From positions 124,001-188,000 of the forward strand of contig CAVPJC010000004.1 in assembly GCA_963705155.1 (NCBI GenBank): a DNA stretch of 64,000 nucleotides, in the 5' to 3' direction. This DNA comes from CAVPJC01 sp963705155. GTDB taxonomy: Bacteria > Chloroflexota > Anaerolineae > Anaerolineales > UBA4823. Under the pieces are notes generated by a model, which had not been told where the DNA came from, did not search any database, and saw only the letters and a program-made list of their open reading frames with translations. Of the stretch, positions 1 through 8,529 are shown piece after piece. Each line of letters opens with the position of its first letter. Position 1 is the first letter of the stretch. The position numbers and the translations under genes were made by a program.

Positions 1-588
1 CAGAGCAGTGCGGTGTATTCATCGGGGTCGTCTTTGTATTCCGGGGCGATGGCGTGCGCGCCAAGAAAGGTAAGGCGAGCTCCAGCGGGCCTTCGGCTTC
101 GAGAGCCAGCAAAGCCTGCAGCATGCGCAGCTCGGTGGCCGTGCGCAGCCCATAGCCGGTTTTCACCTCGGCGGTGGTTGTGCCGTAGGTGAACATGCTC
201 CACAGGCGGGGGCGGGTTTCGGCCTAGCAGCGTTTCCAGCGATGCGGTACGGGTGGCGCGCACAGTGGAGAGGATGCCCCCGCCGGCTGCCAGGATCTCC
301 AGGTAGGTCTTGCCTTGCAGGCGCATCTCGAATTCGGCGGCGCGGTCGCCGGCCCAGATGGCATGGGTATGCGGGTCAACAAAGCCCGGCATGACAACCC
401 GCCCGCCGGCATCCAGCGTGGGTTCATCGGGGTAGGCCGCGCGCAGCTCGGAGCTGGACCAATTGCGATGATTTTTTCATCGTGGATCAGCACGGCGCCA
501 TCGGCGATGATCCCCAGGCGGCCCATCTGGGGCCGCGCTGCGGGCCGCCGGTGAGGGTGAGGAGTTGGGAAGCAGAATGAATGAGCAT
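1..588 (-). CDS. hutI: Imidazolonepropionase, 5' part, frameshifted (histidine degradation)
   Basis: This is the N-terminal part of imidazolonepropionase, the cytoplasmic metal-dependent amidohydrolase that opens 4-imidazolone-5-propanoate in histidine breakdown. Read across frames it gives MGRLGIIADGAVLI, then the metal-site region PGFVDPHTHAIWAGDRA, then AAGGGILSTVRAT, then FLGAHAIAPEYKDDPDEY, the usual order for HutI. The likely start is ATG at 588-586 (MLIHSASQLLTLTGG). The reading breaks near 528 (one C seems missing from a C run), near 458, near 225 and near 80; all pieces are otherwise well conserved, so sequence error is more likely than decay. The gene runs off the left edge of the window, so its C-terminal half and any hut neighbours are not visible. 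Confidence 0.85.
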
Positions 589-604
589 ATTGGGGTTACC
601 GGGG

Positions 605-610
605 TAAAAT
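605..610 (+). promoter_or_regulatory. Candidate -10 box (TAAAAT) upstream of the aspartase/fumarase gene
   Basis: TAAAAT lies in the short gap between the divergent hutI start and the lyase gene at 750. No convincing -35 box is seen. Transcription from here would leave a leader of about 130 bases before the lyase start. Confidence 0.3.
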
Positions 611-749
611 TCCTGTGTACGAACTGCGCAGGCGACCCTGCCAACCCAATTATACCCAAGTCTGCGGACTATGTTGTCTTGATTCCCGGCGGTGCAAATC
701 GGTTAAAAGTTACTCCACATTTTGTGAACTGGATGGAGAAGAGACAGGC

Positions 750-2207
750 ATGAACAATTCTTTTACACGTGTGGAACATGATTCACTGGGCGAAGTTGAG
801 GTGCCGATTCACGCCCTGTACGGGGTACAGACCCGGCGGGCGGTGCTGAACTTCCCGATCTCGGGGCTGCGACCCTGGCGGGCTTTCATCTGGTCAATGG
901 CGACGATCAAACGGGCCGCGGCCGAGGTGAACCGCGATCTCGGACTGCTGGATGGTGACCTGGCGGCAGCGATCCTCCAGGCAGCGCAGGAGGTGGTGGA
1001 GGGGCGCTGGGATGACCAGTTCGTGGTCGATCCGTTCCAGGCCGGGGCGGGCACCAGCCATAACATGAACACCAACGAGGTGATCGCCAACCGGGCGACG
1101 CAGATACTGGGCGGGAGACTGGGAGAATACCGGGTGAACCCAAACGATCATGTCAATATGGCGCAATCGACCAACGATACCATCCCGACTGCCATCCGGC
1201 TGGGGGCGTTGTGGCGGCTGGATGAGCTGCTGGGGGTTGTGAACGGGCTGGCGGCTGCGCTGCGCCAGAAGGCGGTGGAATTTGACGATATCGTCAAATC
1301 GGGGCGCACCCACCTGCAAGATGCCGTACCCGTGCGCCTGGGGCAGGAATTCGGGGCGTATGCCCGGGCGGTGGAGCGGGACGGCGAGCGCATCCGGCGG
1401 GCGGCGGAAGGGCTGCGCCGCCTGGGAATTGGCGGGACTGCCACCGGGACTGGATTGAACGCTCACCCGGAGTACCACGCCCGTATGGTGGGGCGGCTCA
1501 CAGAGCTGACCGGACTGGCGCTGTACCCATCGGATGATCTGTTCGAGTCGATGCAGTCCATGGCGGATGCCGCTGATTTTTCGGCGGCGCTGCGCACGCT
1601 GGCGGTAACGCTGACACGCGTCGCCAACGATTTTCGCCTGCTGGCTTCGGGGCCATCCACCGGGTTGGATGAGCTGCGCTTGCCGGCAGTGCAGCCGGGC
1701 TCCAGCATCATGCCGGGCAAGGTGAACCCGGTGATGGCCGAGATGCTGAATATGGCCATGTTCCATGTGCAGGGCTGCGACCTGACGATCTCGCTGGCGG
1801 CGCAGGCCGGGCAGCTGGAGCTGAACGTGATGATGCCGGTGATCGCTCACAACCTGTTCGAGAGCATGCAGGTGATGATCGGGGCGGTGCGGGCGTTTAC
1901 CGAGAAGTGCGTGGTTGGGTTGCAGGCCAACCGGGCCAAGGCCGAGGGCTGGCTGGGGCGCAATGCCATCGTGGTGACGGCGCTCAATCCGTTGATCGGG
2001 TATGCAGCCGGGGCGGCGCTGGTGAAAGAGGCTTTAACCCGGGATGTGACCATCGGGGAGGCGGCGCTGGAGAAGATCGCGGCGGGGACGTTGAAACACC
2101 GGGATGAAGACCGGCCGGTGACGAGGGCGGAAATCGAGGCGGCGCTGGGCGATCTGCGGCGGCTGACGGAGGGAGGGATCGTGGGAGGTGCGTCGGGGGG
2201 CGGGTGA
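750..2207 (+). CDS. Aspartate ammonia-lyase / class II fumarase family protein
   Basis: A 485-residue member of the aspartase/fumarase superfamily, cytoplasmic homotetrameric lyases that reversibly eliminate ammonia or water to give fumarate. The signature GSSIMPGKVNP lies at about residues 317-327, and SGRTHLQDAVPVRLGQEF lies near residue 185. The N-terminal YGVQTRRAVLNFPISG and the AGQLELNVMMPVI segment look more like aspartase, while MPGKVNP and GGTATGTGLNAHPEY are shared with fumarases, so substrate cannot be settled by eye. The ATG at 750 was chosen because family similarity begins there and GGAGAAGAG precedes it; an in-frame GTG at 615 would add a Cys/Arg-rich unconserved leader. The gene stands alone between hutI and a GH3 glycosidase on the other strand. 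Confidence 0.88.
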   Translation: MNNSFTRVEHDSLGEVEVPIHALYGVQTRRAVLNFPISGLRPWRAFIWSMATIKRAAAEVNRDLGLLDGDLAAAILQAAQEVVEGRWDDQFVVDPFQAGAGTSHNMNTNEVIANRATQILGGRLGEYRVNPNDHVNMAQSTNDTIPTAIRLGALWRLDELLGVVNGLAAALRQKAVEFDDIVKSGRTHLQDAVPVRLGQEFGAYARAVERDGERIRRAAEGLRRLGIGGTATGTGLNAHPEYHARMVGRLTELTGLALYPSDDLFESMQSMADAADFSAALRTLAVTLTRVANDFRLLASGPSTGLDELRLPAVQPGSSIMPGKVNPVMAEMLNMAMFHVQGCDLTISLAAQAGQLELNVMMPVIAHNLFESMQVMIGAVRAFTEKCVVGLQANRAKAEGWLGRNAIVVTALNPLIGYAAGAALVKEALTRDVTIGEAALEKIAAGTLKHRDEDRPVTRAEIEAALGDLRRLTEGGIVGGASGGG

Positions 2208-2410
2208 GAGCCACAACCGCATGTTGCCGGTCAGACCGATGTGACATAGCTCACCGCAAAGGCGCAGAGACGCAAAGGTACTTTTGGCAGAATTGTCGGA
2301 ATAATCAGGGTCCTGGTGGTTAACGTTGGGAAAAATATTTTTGGTGAGGGAGTTTGCTGTTATGCACCGCCTCAACGAAAATGGCACCGAGATGATTTTA
2401 GTAACCCCTT

Positions 2411-4591
2411 TCAGGGCGTGACGGTGAAAGAACCTTCCAAGCCTTCCTGGCTGTTGGGGCCGATCCAGACGTTGAAATCGCCCGGCTCGATCACCGGCAC
2501 CGCATCCGGGCCAAAGAAACTGAGGCTGGCAGCCGGGATTTCAAAGCGCAGCTGGCGGGTTTCGCCGGCCTGGAGGAAGACCTTCTGGAAGGCTTTGAGC
2601 TCTTTCACCGGACGGGTGAGGCTGCCTACCAGGTCGCGGACATAGCACTGGACAATTTCATGCCCGGCGGCCTGGCCGCTGTTGTAGAGCGAGGCGGTGA
2701 CAACGACAGTCTCACCGGCACGAACGGCAGGGGTTTCGACGGTCAGGCTGCTGTAGGTAAAGGTGGTATAGGTCAGGCCGTAACCAAAGGGGTAGAGCGG
2801 GTGGTAGCTTTCATCCAGGTAACCGGTTTTATGGGCAGCGTTGAACTGCAGGGTACCGGTGGTGTAATGCGGGCGGCCGGTGCTCTTGTGGGCGTAATAA
2901 ATGGGAAGCTGGCCTGCGCTGCGTGGGAAGCTGGCGGTAAGCTTGCCGCCGGGCGCAGCTTTACCCAATACCAGATTGGCGACAGCCTGGGCGCATTTGC
3001 TGCCACCCTGCCAGGCCATGAGGATAGCGGGGATGTTCTCGTCCAACCAGGAGATGGCGAGCGGACGGCCGCTAAAGAGCAAGGCGGCGACCGGTTTGCC
3101 AGCCGCGGCAACGGCCTGCGCCAGGGCCGGCTGGTGGCCGGGCAGGCCGATGTGGGCGCGTGAATGGGCTTCGCCGCTCATAGCATCGGTTTCACCAAGG
3201 GCCAGGAGGACGATATCGGCGTGCCGTGCTACGTCAACGGCCTCGGAGAAATCGGCTGGGCCGCCATCCACATCACAGCCGTGGGCGTAGACCAGGCGGG
3301 TTGATTCGGGCAGGTTGCGGCGGAAAGCCTCCAGAAGAGGTTCGGTTTCTTCAGGGCGCCCATCGAAATACCAGGAACCCAGCAGGCTGCGGGTCTCGCG
3401 GGCGAGCGGGCCGATCAGGGCGATGGTTTTACCGGCGGGATCGAGCGGGAGCAGGTGGTTCTCGTTTTTGAGTAAAACACAGGCTTGCTCGGCAGCCTGC
3501 AGGGCCAGCTCAAGATGGTCGGGGTGGAGCAAAATGCCTGGCAGGGCGGTTTCATCCACGAAGGGGTTATCGAACAGACCCAGGTCAAACTTGAGCTGGA
3601 GGATGCGCAGGACGGCTTGATCCAGAAGGCTTTCGGAGAGCAGGCCGGAGTGCACCAGGTCGACCAGGTGGAAATGATAGGCGTTCCCCATCATATCCAT
3701 ATCGACGCCGGCTTTCACGCTCTGTCCGGCAGCCTGGCGGTGATCCTGGCTGTATCCGTGCAGGATCAATTCGCCGATGGCGTCATAGTCGCTGACAACC
3801 AGTCCCTGGAAACCCCATTCCTTGCGCAGGATGTCTTGGAGCAGGAATGTATTGGCGGTGCACGGGACGCCGTTCAGATCGTTAAAGGCAGTCATGAGCG
3901 ATTTGACGCCCGCTTCAACTGCGGCATGGTAAGGAGGCAGGTATTCCTGACGCAGGCGGTGCTCAGACATATCGACGGTATTGTAGTCTTTACCCGCTTC
4001 AGCTCCACCATAGGCAGCGAAATGCTTGACACAGGCGGCAATGCGCCGCCCACCCGGCAATGGATCGGCCTGGAAGCCGCGCACCCAGGCAGCGGCGATT
4101 GCGGAACCCAGGAAGGGGTCTTCGCCAGCGCCTTCGGCAATGCGGCCCCAGCGAGGATCGCGGCAGATGTCAACCATGGGGGCAAAATTCCAGTTGGTGC
4201 CGGAGGCAGAGGCTTCGAGGCTGATGATCCGGCCCACCTGTTGGATGAGAGCCGGGTCCCAGGTGCAGGCCAGCGCCAGGGGGATGGGAAAGATGCTGCG
4301 GTAGCCATGGATGGCATCATTTCCGATCAGCAGGGGGATGCCCAGGCGGGATTCCTGGACGGCGATTTTCTGCAGGGCATTGATCCTGGCCACATCTTTG
4401 ATGGTAAACAGGGAGCCGATGCGGCCCTGGCGTAAAAGCGCCTCGATATCTTGCTTCCAGTGCAGGTCTGCCTGGACCATCTGGCCGACTTTTTCTTCGA
4501 GGGTCATGCGCTGGAGGAGTGATTCGCAAAACGGATCGAGAGGTGCACCTGGCGCCTGGGAAGATTGTGGAGCGGCTGGCGAAGGGTTCAT
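2411..4591 (-). CDS. bglX: Glycoside hydrolase family 3 beta-glucosidase (BglX-like)
   Basis: A 726-residue GH3 enzyme that releases terminal beta-linked sugars, typically glucose, from oligosaccharides. The N-terminal TIM-barrel domain has MTLEEKVGQM near the start, the substrate-binding KHFAAYG segment and the nucleophile region VVSDYDAI at about residue 265. The second alpha/beta domain carries the likely acid/base region MSGEAHSRAHIGLPG near residue 475. A fibronectin III-like domain occupies the last 100 residues. No signal peptide is visible, so it probably acts inside the cell on imported cello- or gluco-oligosaccharides, unlike periplasmic E. coli BglX. ATG at 4591-4589 is preferred over a GTG one codon upstream; AGAAAGG lies about 9 bases before it. 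The reading frame is intact. Confidence 0.93.
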   Translation of the reverse strand: MNPSPAAPQSSQAPGAPLDPFCESLLQRMTLEEKVGQMVQADLHWKQDIEALLRQGRIGSLFTIKDVARINALQKIAVQESRLGIPLLIGNDAIHGYRSIFPIPLALACTWDPALIQQVGRIISLEASASGTNWNFAPMVDICRDPRWGRIAEGAGEDPFLGSAIAAAWVRGFQADPLPGGRRIAACVKHFAAYGGAEAGKDYNTVDMSEHRLRQEYLPPYHAAVEAGVKSLMTAFNDLNGVPCTANTFLLQDILRKEWGFQGLVVSDYDAIGELILHGYSQDHRQAAGQSVKAGVDMDMMGNAYHFHLVDLVHSGLLSESLLDQAVLRILQLKFDLGLFDNPFVDETALPGILLHPDHLELALQAAEQACVLLKNENHLLPLDPAGKTIALIGPLARETRSLLGSWYFDGRPEETEPLLEAFRRNLPESTRLVYAHGCDVDGGPADFSEAVDVARHADIVLLALGETDAMSGEAHSRAHIGLPGHQPALAQAVAAAGKPVAALLFSGRPLAISWLDENIPAILMAWQGGSKCAQAVANLVLGKAAPGGKLTASFPRSAGQLPIYYAHKSTGRPHYTTGTLQFNAAHKTGYLDESYHPLYPFGYGLTYTTFTYSSLTVETPAVRAGETVVVTASLYNSGQAAGHEIVQCYVRDLVGSLTRPVKELKAFQKVFLQAGETRQLRFEIPAASLSFFGPDAVPVIEPGDFNVWIGPNSQEGLEGSFTVTP

Positions 4592-4976
4592 CACAGGAAG
4601 ACCTTTCTGAGTGTGGGTGTTAGAAACCGGGCAAGGCTGACAAATATTTGACCATCAAAAATGAGACCTGAAACAGATCGACTGAAATATAGCACTTTCC
4701 GGATCAATGTCAATATCTTAAATTGGAGAGCTCAGGGCGTTCACAAAGTAGGCAATGTCGCTGCGGCGGCAGCCCTCGGGCAAGAAGAGAGATTGCTTCA
4801 CCCGGCAAAAAGCGCCGGGTTCGCAAAGACATGCCGAAAAAGGCTGACTGTCAAGCTTCTTGTAAAAACCCTGTTGGAGAACTGCCTTCAGGGTGAGCGG
4901 CCGAATTACCAGACCGAAGCAGATTGAATTAAACGCCGGTGATCGAGCCGGCGGTGAATGAGGTATAATCACCCGC
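4592..4976. other. Intergenic region between divergent bglX and sortase genes
   Basis: About 380 bases between two divergent genes. It must contain the bglX promoter and the sortase promoter (see 4964-4969). A minus-strand open frame covers much of it and continues under the sortase gene, but it has no recognisable similarity. I see no RNA gene or strong terminator. Confidence 0.5.
4964..4969 (+). promoter_or_regulatory. Perfect -10 box 7 bases before the sortase GTG (leaderless candidate)
   Basis: TATAAT is followed by CACCCGC and then the GTG start at 4977. There is no Shine-Dalgarno sequence. A start of transcription 6-7 bases after the box would fall on the start codon, predicting a leaderless mRNA. 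No -35 consensus is seen. Confidence 0.55.
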
Positions 4977-5894
4977 GTGACCCGAAAGAAGGCAGCAGAT
5001 GAGCTGAGTGTGGATGAGCTGCGCTGGCTGTTGGTGGAAAAACGGCGGTCGGCAAGGCACGAACGCGTGGAGCGCTTTCGCCAGACAGGACGGGCGGTGG
5101 TGCTCGCTTCGGACTCAGAAGGCTCGCTGGAGCAGCTCCGCAGCAACGCCATGGCTGATGATGCGGCTCTCCAAACCGGCGGCGATGCACCGCGATCGCG
5201 AATGCGCCGCCTGTTGGATGTGCTTCTGCTGCTGGTGGAGGTCAGTGCCGTGGTGGGGTTCATCTTTGTGCTGATGAACGGCTTGAACCTGATGCAAGAG
5301 TTGAACCGTGAGGTGGTTTCGGCGCTGGAGCAGCCAACCCTGACTCCAACCCCGCTGATCGTGGCAGTGGTGCTGCCTTCGGGGCACACGCCGCCCAATG
5401 CCGAGGGCGGGGCGCGCCCGAACGATGCTGAAATCCCTGAACACCTGCGCCCGCTGGTGCAATCACTGGCGCGAGCGCCGGTGCCCACACCCGGTCCGGA
5501 ACAGGCTGTTCGTCTTCAGGTGCCTGCCATCCAGGTGGATGCTCCGGTGGTGCTGGGAGATGGCTGGGAGCAGCTTAAGAAGGGTGTGGGCCAGCACGTG
5601 GGTACGGCAAACCCGGGCAAAACCGGGAATGTAGTGCTTTCGGCTCACAATGACATTTTTGGAGAAATTTTCCGGGACTTGGATCGTTTGAAGCCCGGGG
5701 ATGAAGTGATTGTGTTTTCTAACCAACGCTCTTATACGTATATTGTCGTGGATACGCAGGTGGTGGAGCCTACGCAGGTTGAAGTGATGGCCCCAACCAC
5801 CCAACCCGTGGTAACCCTGATATCCTGCTACCCTTATCTGGTGGATGATCAGCGCATTGTCGTAACCGCACGATTACAAGGAAGCGGTGGATAA
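4977..5894 (+). CDS. Sortase (class D-like), membrane-anchored transpeptidase
   Basis: A 305-residue sortase, a cysteine transpeptidase that cleaves a C-terminal sorting signal and links the protein to a surface acceptor. It has a charged cytoplasmic N-terminus, one membrane segment at about residues 80-102 (LLDVLLLLVEVSAVVGFIFV), a Pro/Thr-rich linker to about residue 165 and a C-terminal sortase barrel. The catalytic triad is visible: His224 in LSAHND, Cys284 in TLISCYPY and Arg293 in DDQRIVV. The TLxxC context and size fit class D-type enzymes of Chloroflexota and Firmicutes. GTG is taken as start because family-like sequence begins there and the -10 box leaves no room upstream. No sorting-signal substrate was noticed next to it. 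A 63-residue membrane protein follows after 27 bases. Confidence 0.88.
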   Translation: MTRKKAADELSVDELRWLLVEKRRSARHERVERFRQTGRAVVLASDSEGSLEQLRSNAMADDAALQTGGDAPRSRMRRLLDVLLLLVEVSAVVGFIFVLMNGLNLMQELNREVVSALEQPTLTPTPLIVAVVLPSGHTPPNAEGGARPNDAEIPEHLRPLVQSLARAPVPTPGPEQAVRLQVPAIQVDAPVVLGDGWEQLKKGVGQHVGTANPGKTGNVVLSAHNDIFGEIFRDLDRLKPGDEVIVFSNQRSYTYIVVDTQVVEPTQVEVMAPTTQPVVTLISCYPYLVDDQRIVVTARLQGSGG

Positions 5895-5921
5895 AATTTT
5901 AATCATTGGAGTAAGAAAGTT

Positions 5922-6113
5922 ATGAAAAAAAGCGGCAAAAAACAAATCCGCCGGGCATCCTCCGGCACCGGCTCCACGATTGCTACCAACCGAAGCGCCG
6001 AACGCGAGTTCTCACCAGATTACAGCTACGTGGCTAAAGATTTGAAGCGCATCGGCATACTGGCCGGCTCTTTCTTTGTAGTTCTGGTTGCACTGTCTTT
6101 CATCTTGAACTGA
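5922..6113 (+). CDS. Small single-pass membrane protein, function unknown
   Basis: A 63-residue protein with a Lys/Arg-rich start (MKKSGKKQIRRASSG), a central FSPDYSYVAKDLKRIGI stretch and one C-terminal membrane segment (LAGSFFVVLVALSFIL). The ATG has a good upstream GGAGTAAG. It lies 27 bases after the sortase gene and before the AI-2E-family permease, so it may share the sortase transcript. I do not recognise a named family. The tail-anchored topology, cytoplasmic basic part first, is what can be said. Confidence 0.7.
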   Translation: MKKSGKKQIRRASSGTGSTIATNRSAEREFSPDYSYVAKDLKRIGILAGSFFVVLVALSFILN

Positions 6114-6136
6114 TTCGAGCTGGTTCGCAAATTGAA

Positions 6137-6142
6137 TAGAAT
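6137..6142 (+). promoter_or_regulatory. TAGAAT -10-like box 6 bases before the AI-2E permease ATG
   Basis: TAGAAT, then ATAGCT, then ATG at 6149. No Shine-Dalgarno sequence precedes the start. The spacing matches the other candidate leaderless starts in this window. Confidence 0.45.
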
Positions 6143-6148
6143 ATAGCT

Positions 6149-7306
6149 ATGCAAGCAACGCGACCGCGCTGGTCTCCCCGCACAAAAACCGCCATAATCC
6201 TGCTGCTGCTTGCCTTTGGCATTTACCTGTTGTATCGTTTCAGCATTGTACTGGCGCCAATGGTGATTTCCCTGATTCTGGCTTACGTGATGACGCCGGT
6301 GATGAACCTGATCCTGCCCAGAGTGGGCAACCGGCGCGGCCTGGCTACGGTTCTTGCATACGTTGTTTTGCTGGGGGTTGTGATTACACTGCCGATTGTG
6401 ATTACACCGACCCTGGCAGACCAGGTCAACTCGTTGAATCTGGATATTCAGCGTTTTGTGCTGGCGGTGGAAAACCTGTTGGGCAGGCAGTATGTGGTGC
6501 TGGGGCAGGTGATTGATCTGGATGTAATCATTCGGGAGACGGTCGGATCGCTGCAAGGGATGTTGGAGCCGGTGTTTGGGCAGACCCTGGGGCTGGCGGT
6601 TGAAATTATTTCGTCTGTGGTATGGATTATTTTCATCCTGGTGGTTTCTTTCTACCTGGTGAAGGATGGGCCAGCGCTGCGGTTTTGGCTGGAGAACCTG
6701 GTGCCGCCGGGTTACCGGCAAGATTACCTGCACATCCGGAATGAGATTGGGAATATCTGGGCGGCCTTTTTCCGGGGCCAGATTGTCCTGGCGCTGGTGG
6801 TGAGCGTAATTTTCACCGTGATCGGTTTCATCCTGGGGCTGCCCTTCGCACTGGCAATGGGGGTATTCGCGGGGTTGCTGGAATTCTTGCCGAGCATCGG
6901 ACACGGCATCTGGCTGGCTGTGGCATCGATGCTGGCTCTTTTTGGGGGCTCCGCGTGGATACCACTGCCAAGCTGGGCTTTTATGCTGATTATCATCGGG
7001 CTGCACCTGGTGTACCAGCAGTTCGACTTAAATTATCTAATCCCGCGCATCATCGGACGCAGTGTTCACCTGCCACCGCTGGTGGTCATCCTGGGGATTG
7101 TGACCGGGGCGGTGCTGGCGGGCGTGCTTGGGGTTTTACTGGCGGCGCCTTCGATTGCCTCGCTGCGTGTTCTGGGGCGCTATGTGTACGCCAATCTATT
7201 TGATCTGGAACCATTTCCGGAGAGCGCCGCCCCGCCTTTGCCGCCGCCCAACCTGCACTGGTATCGCAAATTTGACCCGCGAAAACAACCCCAACAACGC
7301 GGTTGA
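6149..7306 (+). CDS. AI-2E family transporter (PerM/YdiK-like permease)
   Basis: A 385-residue integral membrane protein of the AI-2E transporter family (PF01594 type), whose members are linked to autoinducer-2 export, ion antiport or small-molecule efflux; the substrate here is unknown. It has paired N-terminal helices (TAIILLLLAFGIYLLYRF and a following helix), a soluble middle part, and a C-terminal bundle including the conserved LPFALAMGVFAGLLEFLPSIG and LIPRIIGRSVHLPPLVVI segments, which are family hallmarks. It ends with a Pro-rich tail. The next gene, a paralogue, begins 9 bases after its stop, so the two are surely cotranscribed and may form a hetero-oligomer. Confidence 0.9.
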   Translation: MQATRPRWSPRTKTAIILLLLAFGIYLLYRFSIVLAPMVISLILAYVMTPVMNLILPRVGNRRGLATVLAYVVLLGVVITLPIVITPTLADQVNSLNLDIQRFVLAVENLLGRQYVVLGQVIDLDVIIRETVGSLQGMLEPVFGQTLGLAVEIISSVVWIIFILVVSFYLVKDGPALRFWLENLVPPGYRQDYLHIRNEIGNIWAAFFRGQIVLALVVSVIFTVIGFILGLPFALAMGVFAGLLEFLPSIGHGIWLAVASMLALFGGSAWIPLPSWAFMLIIIGLHLVYQQFDLNYLIPRIIGRSVHLPPLVVILGIVTGAVLAGVLGVLLAAPSIASLRVLGRYVYANLFDLEPFPESAAPPLPPPNLHWYRKFDPRKQPQQRG

Positions 7307-7314
7307 GGTGTGAT

Positions 7315-8529
7315 ATGACCGACGAAATCCCCGCTCCCGTCTCCCCTCGCTGGGGGTCCACGACCAAAATGGTCGTTGGCCTGACGATCATCGCAATCGT
7401 TGCGGCCCTGCTGATACAGTTCCGCACCATCATCGGGCCTCTTTTGCTAGCGTTTATCCTGGCTTATTTAATCTACCCGGTTTCGATGAAGGTCAGCCAG
7501 TTGACGCGCTTATCGTGGCGGGCGGTGGTGAACCTGATTTTTCTGCTGTTGGTGGTGATTTACCTGGGCTCGATCACCGTCACCGGACTGACGGTGGTGC
7601 AGCAACTGCAGAGCCTGATCAACTTTGTGGGTCTGCAGATCACCGACCTGCCGCAGTGGGCGGCCTCACTTTCGACGCAGGTGTTTCGACTTGGGCCTTT
7701 TGAGTTCAACATGGAGCAGTTTGACCTGCAGACACTCAGCCGTCAGTTGTTATCGGTGGTGCAGCCGCTGCTGGGCCGGATGGGCTCTTTAATCAGCACG
7801 TTTGCCACGAGCGCGGCGGCTACCCTGGGGTGGAGCTTTTTCATCATATTGGTATCGTATTTTTTGCTGGCAGATGCAGGCCGGTTTCCCGACGAGCTGG
7901 TTCACATCGAGGTGCCTGGTTATAATCAAGACATTTCGCGTCTCGGGCATGAACTGCGAAAAATTTGGAATGCCTATCTACGCGGTCAATTACTCATTAT
8001 CCTCCTGGTGATATTTTCCTACACAATCTTGATGTTGATTCTGGGGGTGCGCTTTGCGGTGGGCATTGCCATTCTTGCAGGTCTGGCGCGGTTCGTGCCC
8101 TACGTTGGACCGTTAAGTACGACGATTGTGACTTTCCTGGTGGCGGTTTTTCAGGCCGGGAATTACTTTGGCCTGCAGCCGCTGCAATATGCGGTTCTGG
8201 TGGTGGTAGCATCGATCGTGTTGGATCAGATCTTTGATAATCTGGTTTCGCCGCGGCTTCTGGGCCACTCGCTGGGTGTCCACCCGGCGGGGGTGTTGAT
8301 TGTGGCGATTATTGCAGCCAACCTGATCGGCATCATTGGCCTGGTTCTGGCCGCGCCGGCGCTGGCAACGGTGAACCTGGTGGGCAGCTACATTGGCCGG
8401 AAAATGTTTGATCTGGATCCCTGGCCGGAGACTGAGTCTAAACAGGTGTCCGAGCCTTTTGAAATGCCGCTGACCCGCTGGCAGCGGCGGCTGCGGGCGG
8501 TTGGCCGGTTCTTCAGACGGCGTTCATAA
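7315..8529 (+). CDS. AI-2E family transporter, second paralogue
   Basis: A 404-residue membrane protein of the same family as its upstream neighbour, with matching order of helices and the ARFVPYVGPLSTTIV and DNLVSPRLLGHSLGVHPAGVL segments near the C-terminus. The ATG at 7315 has GAGGTG just upstream, overlapping the end of the preceding gene's stop region, whereas the TTG at 7303 lies inside the previous gene. Its 3' end overlaps the convergent nucleoside phosphorylase gene by 6 bases. Tandem AI-2E-type paralogues next to a sortase are visible here; their link in function is not known. Confidence 0.9.
   Translation: MTDEIPAPVSPRWGSTTKMVVGLTIIAIVAALLIQFRTIIGPLLLAFILAYLIYPVSMKVSQLTRLSWRAVVNLIFLLLVVIYLGSITVTGLTVVQQLQSLINFVGLQITDLPQWAASLSTQVFRLGPFEFNMEQFDLQTLSRQLLSVVQPLLGRMGSLISTFATSAAATLGWSFFIILVSYFLLADAGRFPDELVHIEVPGYNQDISRLGHELRKIWNAYLRGQLLIILLVIFSYTILMLILGVRFAVGIAILAGLARFVPYVGPLSTTIVTFLVAVFQAGNYFGLQPLQYAVLVVVASIVLDQIFDNLVSPRLLGHSLGVHPAGVLIVAIIAANLIGIIGLVLAAPALATVNLVGSYIGRKMFDLDPWPETESKQVSEPFEMPLTRWQRRLRAVGRFFRRRS

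Noticed and set aside
894..1850. 318-codon open frame on the minus strand
   Set aside because: Antisense shadow of the aspartase/fumarase gene; composition rich in His, Gln and Arg, no motif.
3485..4435. 316-codon open frame on the plus strand
   Set aside because: Antisense shadow of the GH3 gene.
4718..5488. Minus-strand frame running from the bglX-sortase gap under the sortase gene
   Set aside because: Ser/Arg-rich product without motifs; overlaps a clear sortase. The gap part alone is too short to support a gene.
6026..7006. 326-codon open frame on the minus strand
   Set aside because: Antisense to the AI-2E permease; product is Gln/His/Asn-rich and looks like a shadow of hydrophobic codons.
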